Shown piece after piece: positions 55,261 through 63,883 of a stretch of DNA of 64,000 bases (its first letter is position 1; each line of letters starts with the position of its first letter). The notes under the pieces were generated by a model, which searched no databases, was not told where the DNA came from, and worked only from the letters and a program-made list of their open reading frames with translations. The stretch lies in contig CAMWBY010000002.1 of the NCBI GenBank assembly GCA_947172645.1, positions 206,169 to 270,168 on the forward strand, written 5' to 3'. A program made the translations under genes and the position numbers. The DNA comes from an uncultured Lachnospiraceae bacterium. GTDB taxonomy: Bacteria > Bacillota > Clostridia > Lachnospirales > Lachnospiraceae.

Positions 55261-55917
55261 CTATGATGTTCCAAACGGACAAGCAACCATACAAAGACCG
55301 CAAGTATTTTTTCTTCCATGGGTTTTAAGATATATACTTCTTTTTTCGTTACATAACTTGTAATCTATTATATCACTTCTTAATGAGTTGATATTCCATT
55401 GTACATTATGTAACGCTTTATGGGGGCAAACATCAACACATTTTGTGCAATCTTTGGGACAATTACTCTTTAATACTTTGTTACCATAAACAAATACCTC
55501 ATTTATTAAGATTACAGATAGTCTTACTCTTGGTCCATATTGCTTTGTAATAACAACATCATTTTTTCCAATCCAACCTAATCCAGCATTTACTGCCGCA
55601 AACTTGAAAGAAAAAGGGGCTATCAAATCCACCTCACTATTTTGTGCCACGGGCGGAATATAATATTTTACGTTATATTCATCAAGCATTTTTTGCAGTT
55701 GTGTTAAAATTTTTTCCAATACTTTTTTTGCATCTTGAATACCCTTTTCAAACTTTTCTTCAGAATATGTTTCGATTGTAAGTTGTTCCCCATAAGGTAC
55801 TGCAAAGGCTAAAGCAGATTTATATGTACTTACATATTCACTATACACAATATTTGTAAATCCATAAATAACTTCGGGATATTTTGAAAATATATCATCA
55901 ATATTTTTTTCAACCAT
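55261..55917 (-). CDS. QueG-like protein with two 4Fe-4S clusters (short)
   Basis: 218 residues. GLGWIGKNDVVI is the epoxyqueuosine reductase core motif. CPKDCTKCVDVCP and CGLCMVACPFG provide two ferredoxin-type clusters. Full QueG is about 380 residues and has a larger cobalamin-binding front and C-terminal HEAT repeats. This protein is shorter, so it is probably a relative with another substrate. It ends 16 bp before the HEPN-type gene. GAGAGG precedes the ATG. Confidence 0.8.
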   Translation of the reverse strand: MVEKNIDDIFSKYPEVIYGFTNIVYSEYVSTYKSALAFAVPYGEQLTIETYSEEKFEKGIQDAKKVLEKILTQLQKMLDEYNVKYYIPPVAQNSEVDLIAPFSFKFAAVNAGLGWIGKNDVVITKQYGPRVRLSVILINEVFVYGNKVLKSNCPKDCTKCVDVCPHKALHNVQWNINSLRSDIIDYKLCNEKRSIYLKTHGRKNTCGLCMVACPFGTS

Positions 55918-55956
55918 GTAAACTACCTCTCAAATAACCTTTATACAATAAATTTG

Positions 55957-55965
55957 ATTATACCA
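55957..55965 (-). promoter_or_regulatory. Extended -10 promoter of the QueG-like gene
   Basis: TGGTATAAT on the minus strand is a perfect extended -10 (TGnTATAAT), about 40 bp before the start codon. Confidence 0.55.
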
Positions 55966-56058
55966 CTTTTGCTCTCCATTTACCACAAAAATATAGGGTA
56001 TGGAAGCCGTCATTCCACACACTTCTTACCGTTCCAACATTTTCTCTATTTTTCACTT

Positions 56059-56262
56059 CTACCCCATCAAATCGTTCTGTTTTTCATACACATTATTACG
56101 CTCTTTGCAGAGTTCTTTCATGCGCTGCAATTGCACCCGCACTCCCTCCCGGCAATCCGGCTCTATCTTTTTATATTCCCCTGTCAGATTACGGATTGTA
56201 TTATTGTTTTCCTTTATATGCCCCGACAGGTATACCCAGTCAATCAAATTGTGTACTTCCAT
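56059..56262 (-). other. Small ORF, probable remnant of an unknown gene
   Basis: 67 codons, helical and charged, with IKENNNTIRNLTGEYKKIE. The same words recur in a fragment at 60871-60957 on the other strand. The frame stays open upstream (including a C-x-x-C, CRLC) but has no good start or ribosome binding site, so it looks like the tail of a lost gene. The 55918-56515 gap contains this and the QueG-like promoter; I see nothing else firm in it. Confidence 0.4.
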
Positions 56263-56515
56263 GTCCGTTTCGCAAAGGTCTGTATCTGTTACGATTTTAG
56301 CGCACAGCCGACAGTTCTTCCCCGTCCAATCATAATAATGGAATGATACATAATTTAAATTATACTTAACATTTCTGTTATTTCCAATCGCTTACTTGTT
56401 AAACATATCTTTTTAATAACAAAATAGCATTTTTAATATGATTTCGCTGTTTTATAATTTGAAATGTGCTAAAATATAATGAATAAAACAATCGAATTTC
56501 TTGAAAGGAAATTAC

Positions 56516-57094
56516 ATGAACATAAATATTAGACAAGCTAACGAAAGTGATAGGAGTAATATCGCTTTTTGTATCGCAGAGGGATTTAAAAAAGATTTTG
56601 ATGTATTATGCAAAAATACACATACCGTAGCAACCGCAATCAGCACAGGCATACAAATTTCAAAGTTTTATGTGGCAGAATCTGAAAATGAAGTAGTTGG
56701 TGTCGTGGCTATATCTGATTGTAATGGCAGAGCCATAACAACAAGTATAACTTCTTATAAAAAGAATTTTGGATTTATCAAGGGGAACATTGCTAATTTA
56801 GTGTTAAAAGAAGAATTTGAATCAGTATTAGACTATCCGCCGACCACAGGCTATATTGAATTTGTCGCCGTCCAAAATACATATCAAAGAAGGGGAGTTG
56901 CCACATCTATGCTGAAAGAAATTATGCTACAAAGTTCTTATAAAGAATATGTACTTGACGTTACAGATGTCAACACTGCCGCTATCCGTTGTTATTCCAC
57001 ATTAGGATTCAAAGAATTTAAAAGGGTAAAAGAAAAGCACAGTAAACAGAAAGGATTTTCGGCAAAAATATATATGAGATGTCAAAGGAAATGA
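56516..57094 (+). CDS. GNAT family N-acetyltransferase
   Basis: 192 residues. IEFVAVQNTYQRRGVATSML is the acetyl-CoA loop (R-x-x-G-V-A), followed by NTAAIRCYSTLGF. The ATG at 56516 is preceded by AAAGGA. It stands alone on the plus strand in AT-rich DNA. Substrate unknown. Confidence 0.88.
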   Translation: MNINIRQANESDRSNIAFCIAEGFKKDFDVLCKNTHTVATAISTGIQISKFYVAESENEVVGVVAISDCNGRAITTSITSYKKNFGFIKGNIANLVLKEEFESVLDYPPTTGYIEFVAVQNTYQRRGVATSMLKEIMLQSSYKEYVLDVTDVNTAAIRCYSTLGFKEFKRVKEKHSKQKGFSAKIYMRCQRK

Positions 57095-57123
57095 TTCAGG
57101 TAGGGTATTAGTTATGCTCCCGA

Positions 57124-57702
57124 TTAGCTTAGTTTTTTATCTACTTCCGTAAAAAAGTATTCCAACATCTCCACAAACATATTATGTTCAAACAGTTCCC
57201 TGATTTGCTCCCGATTCATCCAAGCAACTTGTGCTACTTCATCTGTTGTGGCATTACCCAAATCAACCTCTCCATCATACTCAAACAGCCAGACATCCAC
57301 AATTTTGTTAACTACTTTACCAAACTCTATTTCCCTTATATCTGACAATATAACTCGACCTTTTTCAGGCGATAAGTCTACGCCTATTTCTTCTTTTGCT
57401 TCTCTAATTGCTCCCTGCAAGCTATCTTCACCCTTAATTACAGAACCATCCACGCATTCCCACATTAGCGGACATGTTGGCCTATTTGCGGAACGCTGCG
57501 AAATCAGATACTCTCCCTTGGAATTGCGAATCCATACATGCACCACAAGATGGTATCCGTCTATTGGTAATTGTTCACCTCTGACATGATCCCTTCCGAG
57601 AAATTCTCTATTTTCATCATACAAATCCCAAATTTCCACATCTGACACATATTCCATAATATCACCAAAATCAGCATTTAAGGTTTTGCATATCTTGCTC
57701 AT
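57124..57702 (-). CDS. NUDIX hydrolase preceded by a partial HTH segment
   Basis: 192 residues. The Nudix box reads G-x5-E-x7-REAKEEIG (GEDSLQGAIREAKEEIGVDL), as in MutT/IDI-type hydrolases of nucleoside or isoprenyl diphosphates. The first 18 residues, KICKTLNADFGDIMEYV, read like the C-terminal helices of a small XRE (YozG-type) DNA-binding protein joined in frame. The start at 57702 has an AGGAA site. An inner ATG at 57657 would drop the segment. It follows the LD-carboxypeptidase gene by 10 bp. Confidence 0.85.
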   Translation of the reverse strand: MSKICKTLNADFGDIMEYVSDVEIWDLYDENREFLGRDHVRGEQLPIDGYHLVVHVWIRNSKGEYLISQRSANRPTCPLMWECVDGSVIKGEDSLQGAIREAKEEIGVDLSPEKGRVILSDIREIEFGKVVNKIVDVWLFEYDGEVDLGNATTDEVAQVAWMNREQIRELFEHNMFVEMLEYFFTEVDKKLS

Positions 57703-57712
57703 ATAACCGTTC

Positions 57713-58774
57713 CTACTTATTCACAAAAATCTTTTTCTGCTTCATATCTACTTTTGCAACAACACCATACTGTAATACACATCGCGGTGTTGCATGTCCA
57801 AAATTTACATTATAAACAATCGGAAGTTTTGCATTATCTATCACTTTTATAAGAATATGTTTATATTCCTGATAAAAAACTTCATCTTGTGGTTTTCCAA
57901 CCAACACACCATTTACCACGTCGAATACTCCCTTTTCTTTCAGCAAAGCAACTTCTTTTTCAAACAGTTCAGGAACCGGCTTTTCTTCGCAAGTTTCTAT
58001 AAACAGGATTTTTCCAATCCACTCTTCCTTGTCTGGAAACAGACCATATCTTTCACAGATTTCCTTTTCATCCTCATATCTGCTATTTGTCAATATATCG
58101 TAAAAACTTTCCAAGCATCCACCCAATAATTTGCCTTGAAAAATTTCGCTTCCCTGCAGAAGTTCAAAACCACGTCCTTCTTTATGAGTTTTTCTTTCTG
58201 TTCCAATTGCCGCTCTTGAAAAATCTTCTCTTTCTTCATACCAAACGTCGCTGGATACAATTTCATCGCATTCGTTACCTTCCAAATATCCCCCAAATGC
58301 CATTTTTGTATATTGTAACATTTCATCTGCAATTTCTCCCAAATCACAAATAAAATTTGGTCCGTAATAGGTAGACAATCTCAGTTTATAAAACATTAAA
58401 TGATTAATCGTAGTATCTGAAAATCCTGTAAATAATTTTGGATGCTTCTCTACCGCTCTTATGAACTCTTCATCTTCCATCAAATATGGCAAAAGTCTGT
58501 ATGTATCATCACCACCGATTGCACAAATAATCCCTGCAATAGAATCATCTAAAAATGCATCTTTTAAGTCTTTCGCCCTTGCTTCCGGATGAGTCTGCAA
58601 ATATTCAATCCCTTTCAACGCATTTGTCATAAATACCGGCTCCAGGCCGTATTCTTTTAATCGCTTAACCCCAATTTCTATATTATGACTGCAAAATTCT
58701 TCACCTAACATTCCACTTGACAAACTTACAATTGCTACTTTGTCACCTTTTCTCAATTTTCTTGCATATTGCAT
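57713..58774 (-). CDS. S66-family LD-carboxypeptidase / MccF-like peptidase
   Basis: 353 residues. ICAIGGDDTYRLLPYL, the nucleophile region GFSDTT (Ser), GKLLGGCLES (Glu) and NFGHATPR (His) give the Ser-Glu-His triad of the S66 family. Members trim the terminal D-Ala from wall tetrapeptides or cleave microcin C-type toxins. The length and insertion favour the MccF-like side. The ATG at 58774 with a GGAAGGA site is preferred to the upstream one. Confidence 0.88.
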   Translation of the reverse strand: MQYARKLRKGDKVAIVSLSSGMLGEEFCSHNIEIGVKRLKEYGLEPVFMTNALKGIEYLQTHPEARAKDLKDAFLDDSIAGIICAIGGDDTYRLLPYLMEDEEFIRAVEKHPKLFTGFSDTTINHLMFYKLRLSTYYGPNFICDLGEIADEMLQYTKMAFGGYLEGNECDEIVSSDVWYEEREDFSRAAIGTERKTHKEGRGFELLQGSEIFQGKLLGGCLESFYDILTNSRYEDEKEICERYGLFPDKEEWIGKILFIETCEEKPVPELFEKEVALLKEKGVFDVVNGVLVGKPQDEVFYQEYKHILIKVIDNAKLPIVYNVNFGHATPRCVLQYGVVAKVDMKQKKIFVNK

Positions 58775-59041
58775 AACTACAATCCTTCCATTCATAAAAC
58801 AGTATTACTTCTTATCCGCAAGCTGTTTTCCCATAAATTCCTTCTCCACATGGCAATGCTCCTGCAATGGTATCCATGCTACGCCTGTATGGACTGCAAC
58901 AAAACACATCTATTTTCTTGTTCCTCAAAAATTCCAACACAAGTGCAGAATCTTTTTCCTCTTTTTCCGTCCAATGTCTTGTTCTGTCTTCCTTTCAATC
59001 ATGCTCCGGTTGTGCATGGCACACGAAATACACTCTAGTCC

Positions 59042-59509
59042 TTAAATCAACTCCATTTCATCTTCCATTTTTACAAATCCATATTTTTCATACAATGGTA
59101 ATCCCATATCAGTTGTCTCTAAGGCAATCTGTGAAACGCCCTGTTCATTCGCATCATTTACCAGTAAATCCAATGTGTGAATTGCAATCCCCTGTCTTCG
59201 ATATTCCGGTGCAGTATACATATTCATAATATACGCCTTTTTACCGCTAGGATTATGATACGTCGGCATTACCTGATAGAAGCTGACACCTCCTGCACCG
59301 ACAAATGCTCCGTTATCATACACTAAATAGGCAATATGTTCACCAGTTTCTAACGCACGCTTATAATACTCATAGGATTTTTTCTCTATAAATGACATAT
59401 CCACATCATCTGACAGTTTGTTGGCTGCACGAAGGACGATAATTCTTGTCCGTACCAATTCATCAATGTCTTTTATGGTTGCCTTTTTATATTCACACTT
59501 TTCTTTCAT
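59042..59509 (-). CDS. GNAT family N-acetyltransferase
   Basis: 155 residues. NMYTAPEYRRQGIAIHTLDLLV (acetyl-CoA loop) and MGLPLYEKYGF are clear GNAT motifs. It starts 1 bp after the stop of a 43-codon frame, which itself is coupled to the HIT gene, so the three are probably one operon. The 246-bp gap beyond its end shows no gene. Confidence 0.9.
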   Translation of the reverse strand: MKEKCEYKKATIKDIDELVRTRIIVLRAANKLSDDVDMSFIEKKSYEYYKRALETGEHIAYLVYDNGAFVGAGGVSFYQVMPTYHNPSGKKAYIMNMYTAPEYRRQGIAIHTLDLLVNDANEQGVSQIALETTDMGLPLYEKYGFVKMEDEMELI

Positions 59510-59510
59510 C

Positions 59511-59642
59511 CTACACCTCTACCAGTAGCGACTCTCCCTTAGAAAAATCTCCACTTGTCCATTCCCATTGTTCTGCCAACTCTATTTTCCCATTTTTCAG
59601 CATAGTAGGCATACTATGGCATTTGCCAGTCTTTACCTTCAT
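59511..59642 (-). CDS. 43-residue ORF between HIT and GNAT genes
   Basis: Start overlaps the HIT stop as ATGA and the stop lies 1 bp before the GNAT start, so coupling is tight. The peptide reads like a soluble fragment (MLKNGKIELAEQWEW). I do not recognise it. It may be a real small protein or the remnant of a larger one. Confidence 0.45.
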   Translation of the reverse strand: MKVKTGKCHSMPTMLKNGKIELAEQWEWTSGDFSKGESLLVEV

Positions 59643-60040
59643 ATCCCGATTAATCGGTTCTTTATCCGCTTTGCTATCTCTTCATTCACAGCCTTTTCTT
59701 CACTGCCATAAGTCCATCCGAATCCGTCTCCTGTGTATCTTGGAAAAATATGCATATGATAATGCCCCACATCGTTAAACTTACCGCCATTTTGCATAAT
59801 GCTATATCCATCAGGATGATATATTTCTTTTAATACTGCTACTATCTTTTTTGATACAATCATCAAATGCGCCAACAATTCATCCGGGATTTCATCTGCA
59901 TCCAGATAGTGTTGTTTCGGAACTAGCAGGACATGTCCCTCATTGATAGGCTCCATATCCGTAAAAGCCATCACCAGTTCATCTTCATATACAAAATCTG
60001 TCATAATTTTTTCTTTATGACAAAATACACATTCACACAT
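59639..60040 (-). CDS. HIT-family hydrolase
   Basis: 133 residues. C-x-x-C near the N-terminus (CVFC) and the histidine triad HYHMHIFPR identify a HIT protein of the Hint/nucleotide-hydrolase group. It probably acts on nucleoside phosphoramidates or dinucleotides. First gene of the HIT-ORF-GNAT operon. Confidence 0.92.
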   Translation of the reverse strand: MCECVFCHKEKIMTDFVYEDELVMAFTDMEPINEGHVLLVPKQHYLDADEIPDELLAHLMIVSKKIVAVLKEIYHPDGYSIMQNGGKFNDVGHYHMHIFPRYTGDGFGWTYGSEEKAVNEEIAKRIKNRLIGI

Positions 60041-60069
60041 AATCTTTTCACTCCGTCCAACGTCTAAAA

Positions 60070-60403
60070 ACCCATTACCTCATATGCCACATATTCATGA
60101 ATAAAACGGTAACCCAACTTGGATATAATCCTTTCTCTAAACATTCCAAAATAAATTTTACTCCGCATGCATATGCCAATCTTTTTCTCCGATGGTCTTC
60201 CCCCGTATTAATTTCTATCGCAATACCTTCCAACTGGCGCTATATGGCCCCATAATAATAAAGTCCTGTTTGCAGCTTTTCGGTTTATATTGAACCAATT
60301 TCTCACTAGGATTTCCCGCATAAAATACAAAATCTCCTAATATTGCCATCGCAGCATCCTCAGATACATTATTATAAATTTCTCCCATTATCCCCTGCAA
60401 ACA
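60070..60403 (-). pseudogene. Decayed GNAT acetyltransferase
   Basis: Pieces of one family lie in order in different frames: an N-terminal part (AAMAILGDFVFYAGNPSEKLV), then IAIEINTGEDHRRKRLA with the acetyl-CoA loop and ECLEKGLYPSW, then KLGYRFIHEYVAYE in another frame. The centre of the domain is missing and frames change at least once, so it is a pseudogene of the zinc-type GNAT_acetyltransf_2 group. Confidence 0.6.
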
Positions 60404-60559
60404 TCATCGTATGATTCTTTCATTCCAATTTTCATATATTTTATGTATGTTCTCTTTCACTTTATATTCTCCATTAATATCTTCAAAATAAACTCCACTT
60501 TTTTAGGATACTACAATATATGTTCCTTTACAACAAACCATCGCAATCTCTTGCAATAG

Positions 60560-60770
60560 TTTCTCAAACAACACCCGTATTGCAATCTTTACAAAACAAT
60601 TCAGGTGCTACAGCCCACGCCGCGCCATAACGTCTCTGCTGAGCCATATCAATTCCAAGCAGTTTCATTGTCTCTATTACTTATTCTGCTCTCTCCCCGA
60701 TAAATTCTTCTGCCTTCTGTTTCTCATAATAATCCGTTAGAAGCTTTGATTCCTCATATGCAGAATGCTA
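60560..60770 (-). pseudogene. Decayed reading frame, unidentified
   Basis: On the minus strand one frame reads YEESKLLTDYYEKQKAEEF, a stop, then LLGIDMAQQRRYGAAWAVAP and C-x-x-C (CKDC) before another stop. It looks like coding sequence that has been interrupted. I cannot assign a family. The 60041-61080 gap holds this, the GNAT remnant, and the repeat below. Confidence 0.35.
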
Positions 60771-60880
60771 AATCGCCTTTTTTCAAGGGTTTTGAAAAGA
60801 TAATGCAAAAGAAGAGACTAGGTTGTTTGGGCGTATCCTCTTCTCCTTTTTTGATGGAAATAGTCTTTTTATGTCGGAGC
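60766..60880 (+). repeat. Diverged repeat R1 with hairpin and T-tract
   Basis: About 115 bp, roughly three quarters identical to 62969-63085. Both have TCGCC(C)TTTTTCAAGGG-like starts and an inverted pair AAAAGAAGA.../...TCTTCTCCTTTT that can fold into an AT-rich terminator-like hairpin. Confidence 0.6.
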
Positions 60881-60957
60881 AGATAAAGGAGAACAACAAT
60901 ACAATCCGCAATCTGATCGGGGAATATAAGAAAATTGAGAAGTCGTTAGAACGGTAA
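60871..60957 (+). other. 28-codon fragment with the IKENNN motif
   Basis: Reads IKENNNTIRNLIGEYKKIE and ends in SLER then a stop. It shares 18 of 19 residues with the minus-strand ORF at 56059-56262. The frame continues open through repeat R1 upstream. Probably the 3' end of a lost gene. Confidence 0.4.
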
Positions 60958-61007
60958 AAAATGTAGGTTGTGGCAGTTGCTATACCCTATGTTTTTGTGG
61001 AAAAAAG

Positions 61008-61016
61008 TGATATAAT
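61008..61016 (+). promoter_or_regulatory. Extended -10 promoter of the P-loop kinase gene
   Basis: TGATATAAT is a perfect extended -10 element; the start codon is 65-74 bp downstream. Confidence 0.5.
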
Positions 61017-61080
61017 TAAAATAATAAATTGCAGAAGGGCAGAATGATATGACCTATATAAATACATATGGAAGATTTAT

Positions 61081-61671
61081 TTGATATGCATGACAGATAT
61101 ACAGAAGCAGTGGATTGATGTCAGACTGGGATTGTTGGAGACTATTATGAAACTTACTAAAAAGCAACCATTATTCATTGTCACCGGTGCCTCCTGTGTT
61201 GGAAAATCAACACTTTGTAATGAAATGTTGATTAACGAAAAAAAGTATATTGTAATGGAAGGTGACTTATTGTGGAATGACATCTACAATACACCAGAGG
61301 ATGATTATTTCGAGTATAATCGTTTATGGTTAAGGGTATGCGCCAATATCGCACAAGGCGGAAAGCCTGTTGTGTTATGTGGTTGCAGAGTGCCCAAACA
61401 ACTTGAAAATTTACCGGAAAGAGAATTGTTTACCCATATTTATTATCTTGCCGTTGTCTGTGATGATGCTGTTTTGGCAGAAAGAATGCGTAAAGGCCGT
61501 GGGGTAAGTGATGATGAGTGGATAAGAAACTCTATGGATTTTAACAAATGGCTGAAACAACAGTCAAACGAAAATGCTCCATATCCTATAACATTACTGG
61601 ATACTTCTGACATTTCACCTATACAGGCTGCCATGAGAGTCGATAATTGGGTTATGGAAAAAATCCTATGA
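61081..61671 (+). CDS. P-loop kinase (AAA/shikimate-kinase-like)
   Basis: 196 residues. GASCVGKST is a Walker A motif in an N-terminal position, VMEGDLLW follows as the acidic strand, and DDAVLAERMRKGRG resembles the lid of small-molecule kinases. It probably phosphorylates a small molecule or antibiotic. The start is either TTG at 61081, with GGAAG 6 nt upstream, or ATG at 61090. It is followed by a short decayed stretch. Confidence 0.75.
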   Translation: MICMTDIQKQWIDVRLGLLETIMKLTKKQPLFIVTGASCVGKSTLCNEMLINEKKYIVMEGDLLWNDIYNTPEDDYFEYNRLWLRVCANIAQGGKPVVLCGCRVPKQLENLPERELFTHIYYLAVVCDDAVLAERMRKGRGVSDDEWIRNSMDFNKWLKQQSNENAPYPITLLDTSDISPIQAAMRVDNWVMEKIL

Positions 61672-61951
61672 TTGGTTTATGGAGAATGGTGGAAAGAAAA
61701 ATGCAGGAAGCAAAAGACTTCAGAGTTGATAGCGGTAATCGAAATGCAGGAAGATGAACTTGGACAAAAGCTGAGAGACTTGCGAGGATTTACCCTCTCA
61801 CTCGAACTCCTCGGCGTGTTCTTTGTTTATCCTATCTATTACAATGATATTGGCAACAAACTCTATACATATTCACAAGCTTTTAATATACCCCACATAT
61901 CTAAAAAATATTTAATACTATTATCAAATTTACTATATTTTTCTTAATCAC

Positions 61952-62284
61952 TTATTGAATATTCTTATTATCTTCCATCAATCTTCTGCTTATATCCATG
62001 GCATTATATAGAACCCTTGTTACTATAACTTCCAAATCCTCAATTACATAAAAAGCTGAATAATTATCTATTACCAATTGCCGTAACCCCATCGTCCGTT
62101 CCGGCTCAGACTCCATAAGCCTTAATTTTTCCGGAAACATGTTTATATCCTCGATTGCTTTCGCAATCCGGTTATATTGTGCCATTGCATTTTCTGGTGC
62201 TTGGAGTTGTATCGCAATATAGTTATATATTTCTTCCATGTCAGCCAGTGCCTTATCAGTGATTCTTACTTTATATTGCTTCAT
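61952..62284 (-). CDS. RelE/ParE-family toxin
   Basis: 110 residues. ITDKALADMEEIYNYIA at the N-terminus and RQLVIDNYSAFYVIE.. VTRVLY near the end are the core of the ParE/RelE fold. It lies 2 bp after the antitoxin gene, the usual order of type II modules. Confidence 0.88.
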   Translation of the reverse strand: MKQYKVRITDKALADMEEIYNYIAIQLQAPENAMAQYNRIAKAIEDINMFPEKLRLMESEPERTMGLRQLVIDNYSAFYVIEDLEVIVTRVLYNAMDISRRLMEDNKNIQ

Positions 62285-62286
62285 AC

Positions 62287-62589
62287 CTAATGGTTCTCCC
62301 TAAACTTCTTAAATGCTGAGACTGCATCCTGTACTCTGCCTGCTCGCAAGTCATCATATCCTTCCTGCAGTCTTGTATGGATTTCCTCCGATGTCATTAA
62401 ATCCGCATTGAGAGCAGAGGGCGCATTAGGTAAGGTAACAGCAAATGGTATTCCCCCTGTCAGAGATATTTGATTGAGGTAAATATCTATAGCTGTTGAC
62501 ATGGGAATGCCTAATCTTGTCAGTACGTCTTCTGCCCGCTGTTTTACTGTAGGATTTACTCTTAAATTTAATGTTGCTGTCTTTTCCAT
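62287..62589 (-). CDS. RelB/DinJ-family antitoxin
   Basis: 100 residues. TATLNLRVNPTVKQRAEDVL, GIPMSTAIDIYLNQI and GGIPFAV are the ribbon-helix-helix and hinge motifs of RelB/DinJ antitoxins. It binds its toxin and represses the operon. Confidence 0.9.
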   Translation of the reverse strand: MEKTATLNLRVNPTVKQRAEDVLTRLGIPMSTAIDIYLNQISLTGGIPFAVTLPNAPSALNADLMTSEEIHTRLQEGYDDLRAGRVQDAVSAFKKFRENH

Positions 62590-62615
62590 ATAAGCTCATC
62601 TCCTTTGGGGATATT

Positions 62616-62634
62616 GTAACGCATTTGCCGTTAC
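62616..62634 (-). promoter_or_regulatory. Putative operator of the first toxin-antitoxin module
   Basis: GTAACG/CGTTAC inverted repeat with 7 bases between, 27-45 bp before the antitoxin start, where an RHS-type... i.e. ribbon-helix-helix antitoxin would bind. Confidence 0.4.
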
Positions 62635-62830
62635 TTATCAATCTTTATTCTCTGTTTCTAGTTAAATCTTTATTTTGTTTCTCACTTTTATTATTGGCAA
62701 CATTTACTTTGACCAAATCAAATAATATATATCAGAAAAATATGGTAGGCAACCTATTAAAAATTACCTACCATATGAAATAATCAGTATAAATTTTTTG
62801 TCATGGCAAATTTCATTTTCGCTCTAACCT

Positions 62831-62951
62831 TCTCCCCCTCCCCTTCCCTCATTCCCCAAAAATAAGAGTGAATTGTAACGAAATTTCAGAGGATAATTAA
62901 CTTGTCGCTCCCTCTTCCTCTTTCCCCTCCCCTTTCCTCATTTTCCCTTCT
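62831..62951 (+). repeat. Two similar polypyrimidine tracts
   Basis: CCCTCCCCTTCCCTCATT (62836-62853) and CCCCTCCCCTTTCCTCATTTT (62924-62944, part) share most bases about 88 bp apart. No gene is seen in 62590-63355; apart from these tracts and repeat R2 I see nothing there. Confidence 0.45.
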
Positions 62952-62968
62952 GAAAAAGAACAGGAAAA

Positions 62969-63085
62969 CTGCTGAATCGCCCTTTTCAAGGGCTTTGGAA
63001 GGATAATGGAAAAGAAGAAGATAGGTTTTGTGTCCTGTCCTCTTCTCCTTTTTGGTGTAGAAATGGTCTTTATTTGGGGAAAGAA
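62969..63085 (+). repeat. Diverged repeat R2 with hairpin and T-tract
   Basis: Counterpart of R1 at 60766-60880. GGAAAAGAAGAAGATAGG and CCTGTCCTCTTCTCCTTTTT form an imperfect hairpin ending in a T-run, like a rho-independent terminator. Confidence 0.6.
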
Positions 63086-63355
63086 AAGGCCTTGGAAGGG
63101 AAGAGGAAGATACCTCTTGCTTTACAAGGTCTGATACTATTTTTATTCAATTCTTGTCTTGTGCAGCGAAAACCAAATTTTGATTATAGGGAAAAATGGT
63201 GTCCGCTATGACAATTTCATTACTCGAACTCGGCGTGTTCTTTGTTGCTCTTAACTATATTTGCTTAAGTTTCATGCAAATACACGCCCATTTTTACTTC
63301 AATTACATCATTTATTATGGCTTGCTGATTTTCTGTTGCCAAAATGTTGCCAATT

Positions 63356-63619
63356 TTACTTATCCCTATAATGAGAACCACATTGAACAATCTTTATCAT
63401 ATTATCTTCTATACGATAAACAATACGGTTTGCACCGTCGATTCGCCGACTCCAATAGGATGCCAAATCACCGCTTAACCTTTCCGGCTTTCCGATTCCT
63501 TCGTATCCATTCCGGTCAATATCTTTCAATAGCTGGAGAATACGTTTTAATGTCTTTTTATCCTGTTTTGTCCAATATTCAAAATCTTCCCATGCCGCAT
63601 CTGACCATGACTTAATCAT
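63356..63619 (-). CDS. yoeB: Txe/YoeB-family toxin
   Basis: 87 residues. WSDAAWEDFEYW, GKPERLSG (catalytic Glu region), YWSRRID..NRIVYRI and the C-terminal CGSHY (catalytic His-Tyr) identify YoeB, a ribosome-dependent mRNA endonuclease. The ATG at 63619 overlaps the antitoxin stop; the longer frame is rejected. Confidence 0.93.
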   Translation of the reverse strand: MIKSWSDAAWEDFEYWTKQDKKTLKRILQLLKDIDRNGYEGIGKPERLSGDLASYWSRRIDGANRIVYRIEDNMIKIVQCGSHYRDK

Positions 63620-63863
63620 CAAAATCCACCTTGTGTACCGTACCACCTGTAGCCTCCATTTGCGCTACAGATTCTCTAAGTCTGGTCATATTCTCCTGCG
63701 AATAAAACGGATCAACAGATACTTCAAACGGTATCCTTTTTTCTCGTCCAAGTTTTTTGAGATAAATATTTATAGCTGTAGACAAAGACATTCCAATATC
63801 GGCACAAGCTTGCTCTGCCTTTTTCTTTACATCATCTTCTATACGCAAACTAATTTGAGCCAT
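63612..63863 (-). CDS. RelB/DinJ-family antitoxin
   Basis: 83 residues. ISLRIEDDVKKKAEQACADIGMS, LSTAINIYLKKL and KRIPFEV are RelB/DinJ motifs. It overlaps the YoeB gene by 8 bp. YoeB is more often paired with a YefM-type antitoxin, so this is a mixed pair. Confidence 0.9.
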   Translation of the reverse strand: MAQISLRIEDDVKKKAEQACADIGMSLSTAINIYLKKLGREKRIPFEVSVDPFYSQENMTRLRESVAQMEATGGTVHKVDFDD

Positions 63864-63883
63864 TATATCACCTCTCTCTTTAT

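Noticed and set aside
55954..56346. 130-codon plus-strand frame
   Set aside because: It is antisense to the more coding-like remnant at 56059-56262 and has the low-complexity composition of a shadow frame.
58740..59045. Frames in the gap between the LD-carboxypeptidase and GNAT genes
   Set aside because: No start signals, no recognisable motifs, and three overlapping frames of similar length, which is expected by chance in AT-rich DNA.
61672..61947. 91-codon frame after the P-loop kinase gene
   Set aside because: No usable start or ribosome binding site, and its second half lies in a segment repeated at 63222. It looks like decayed sequence rather than a gene.
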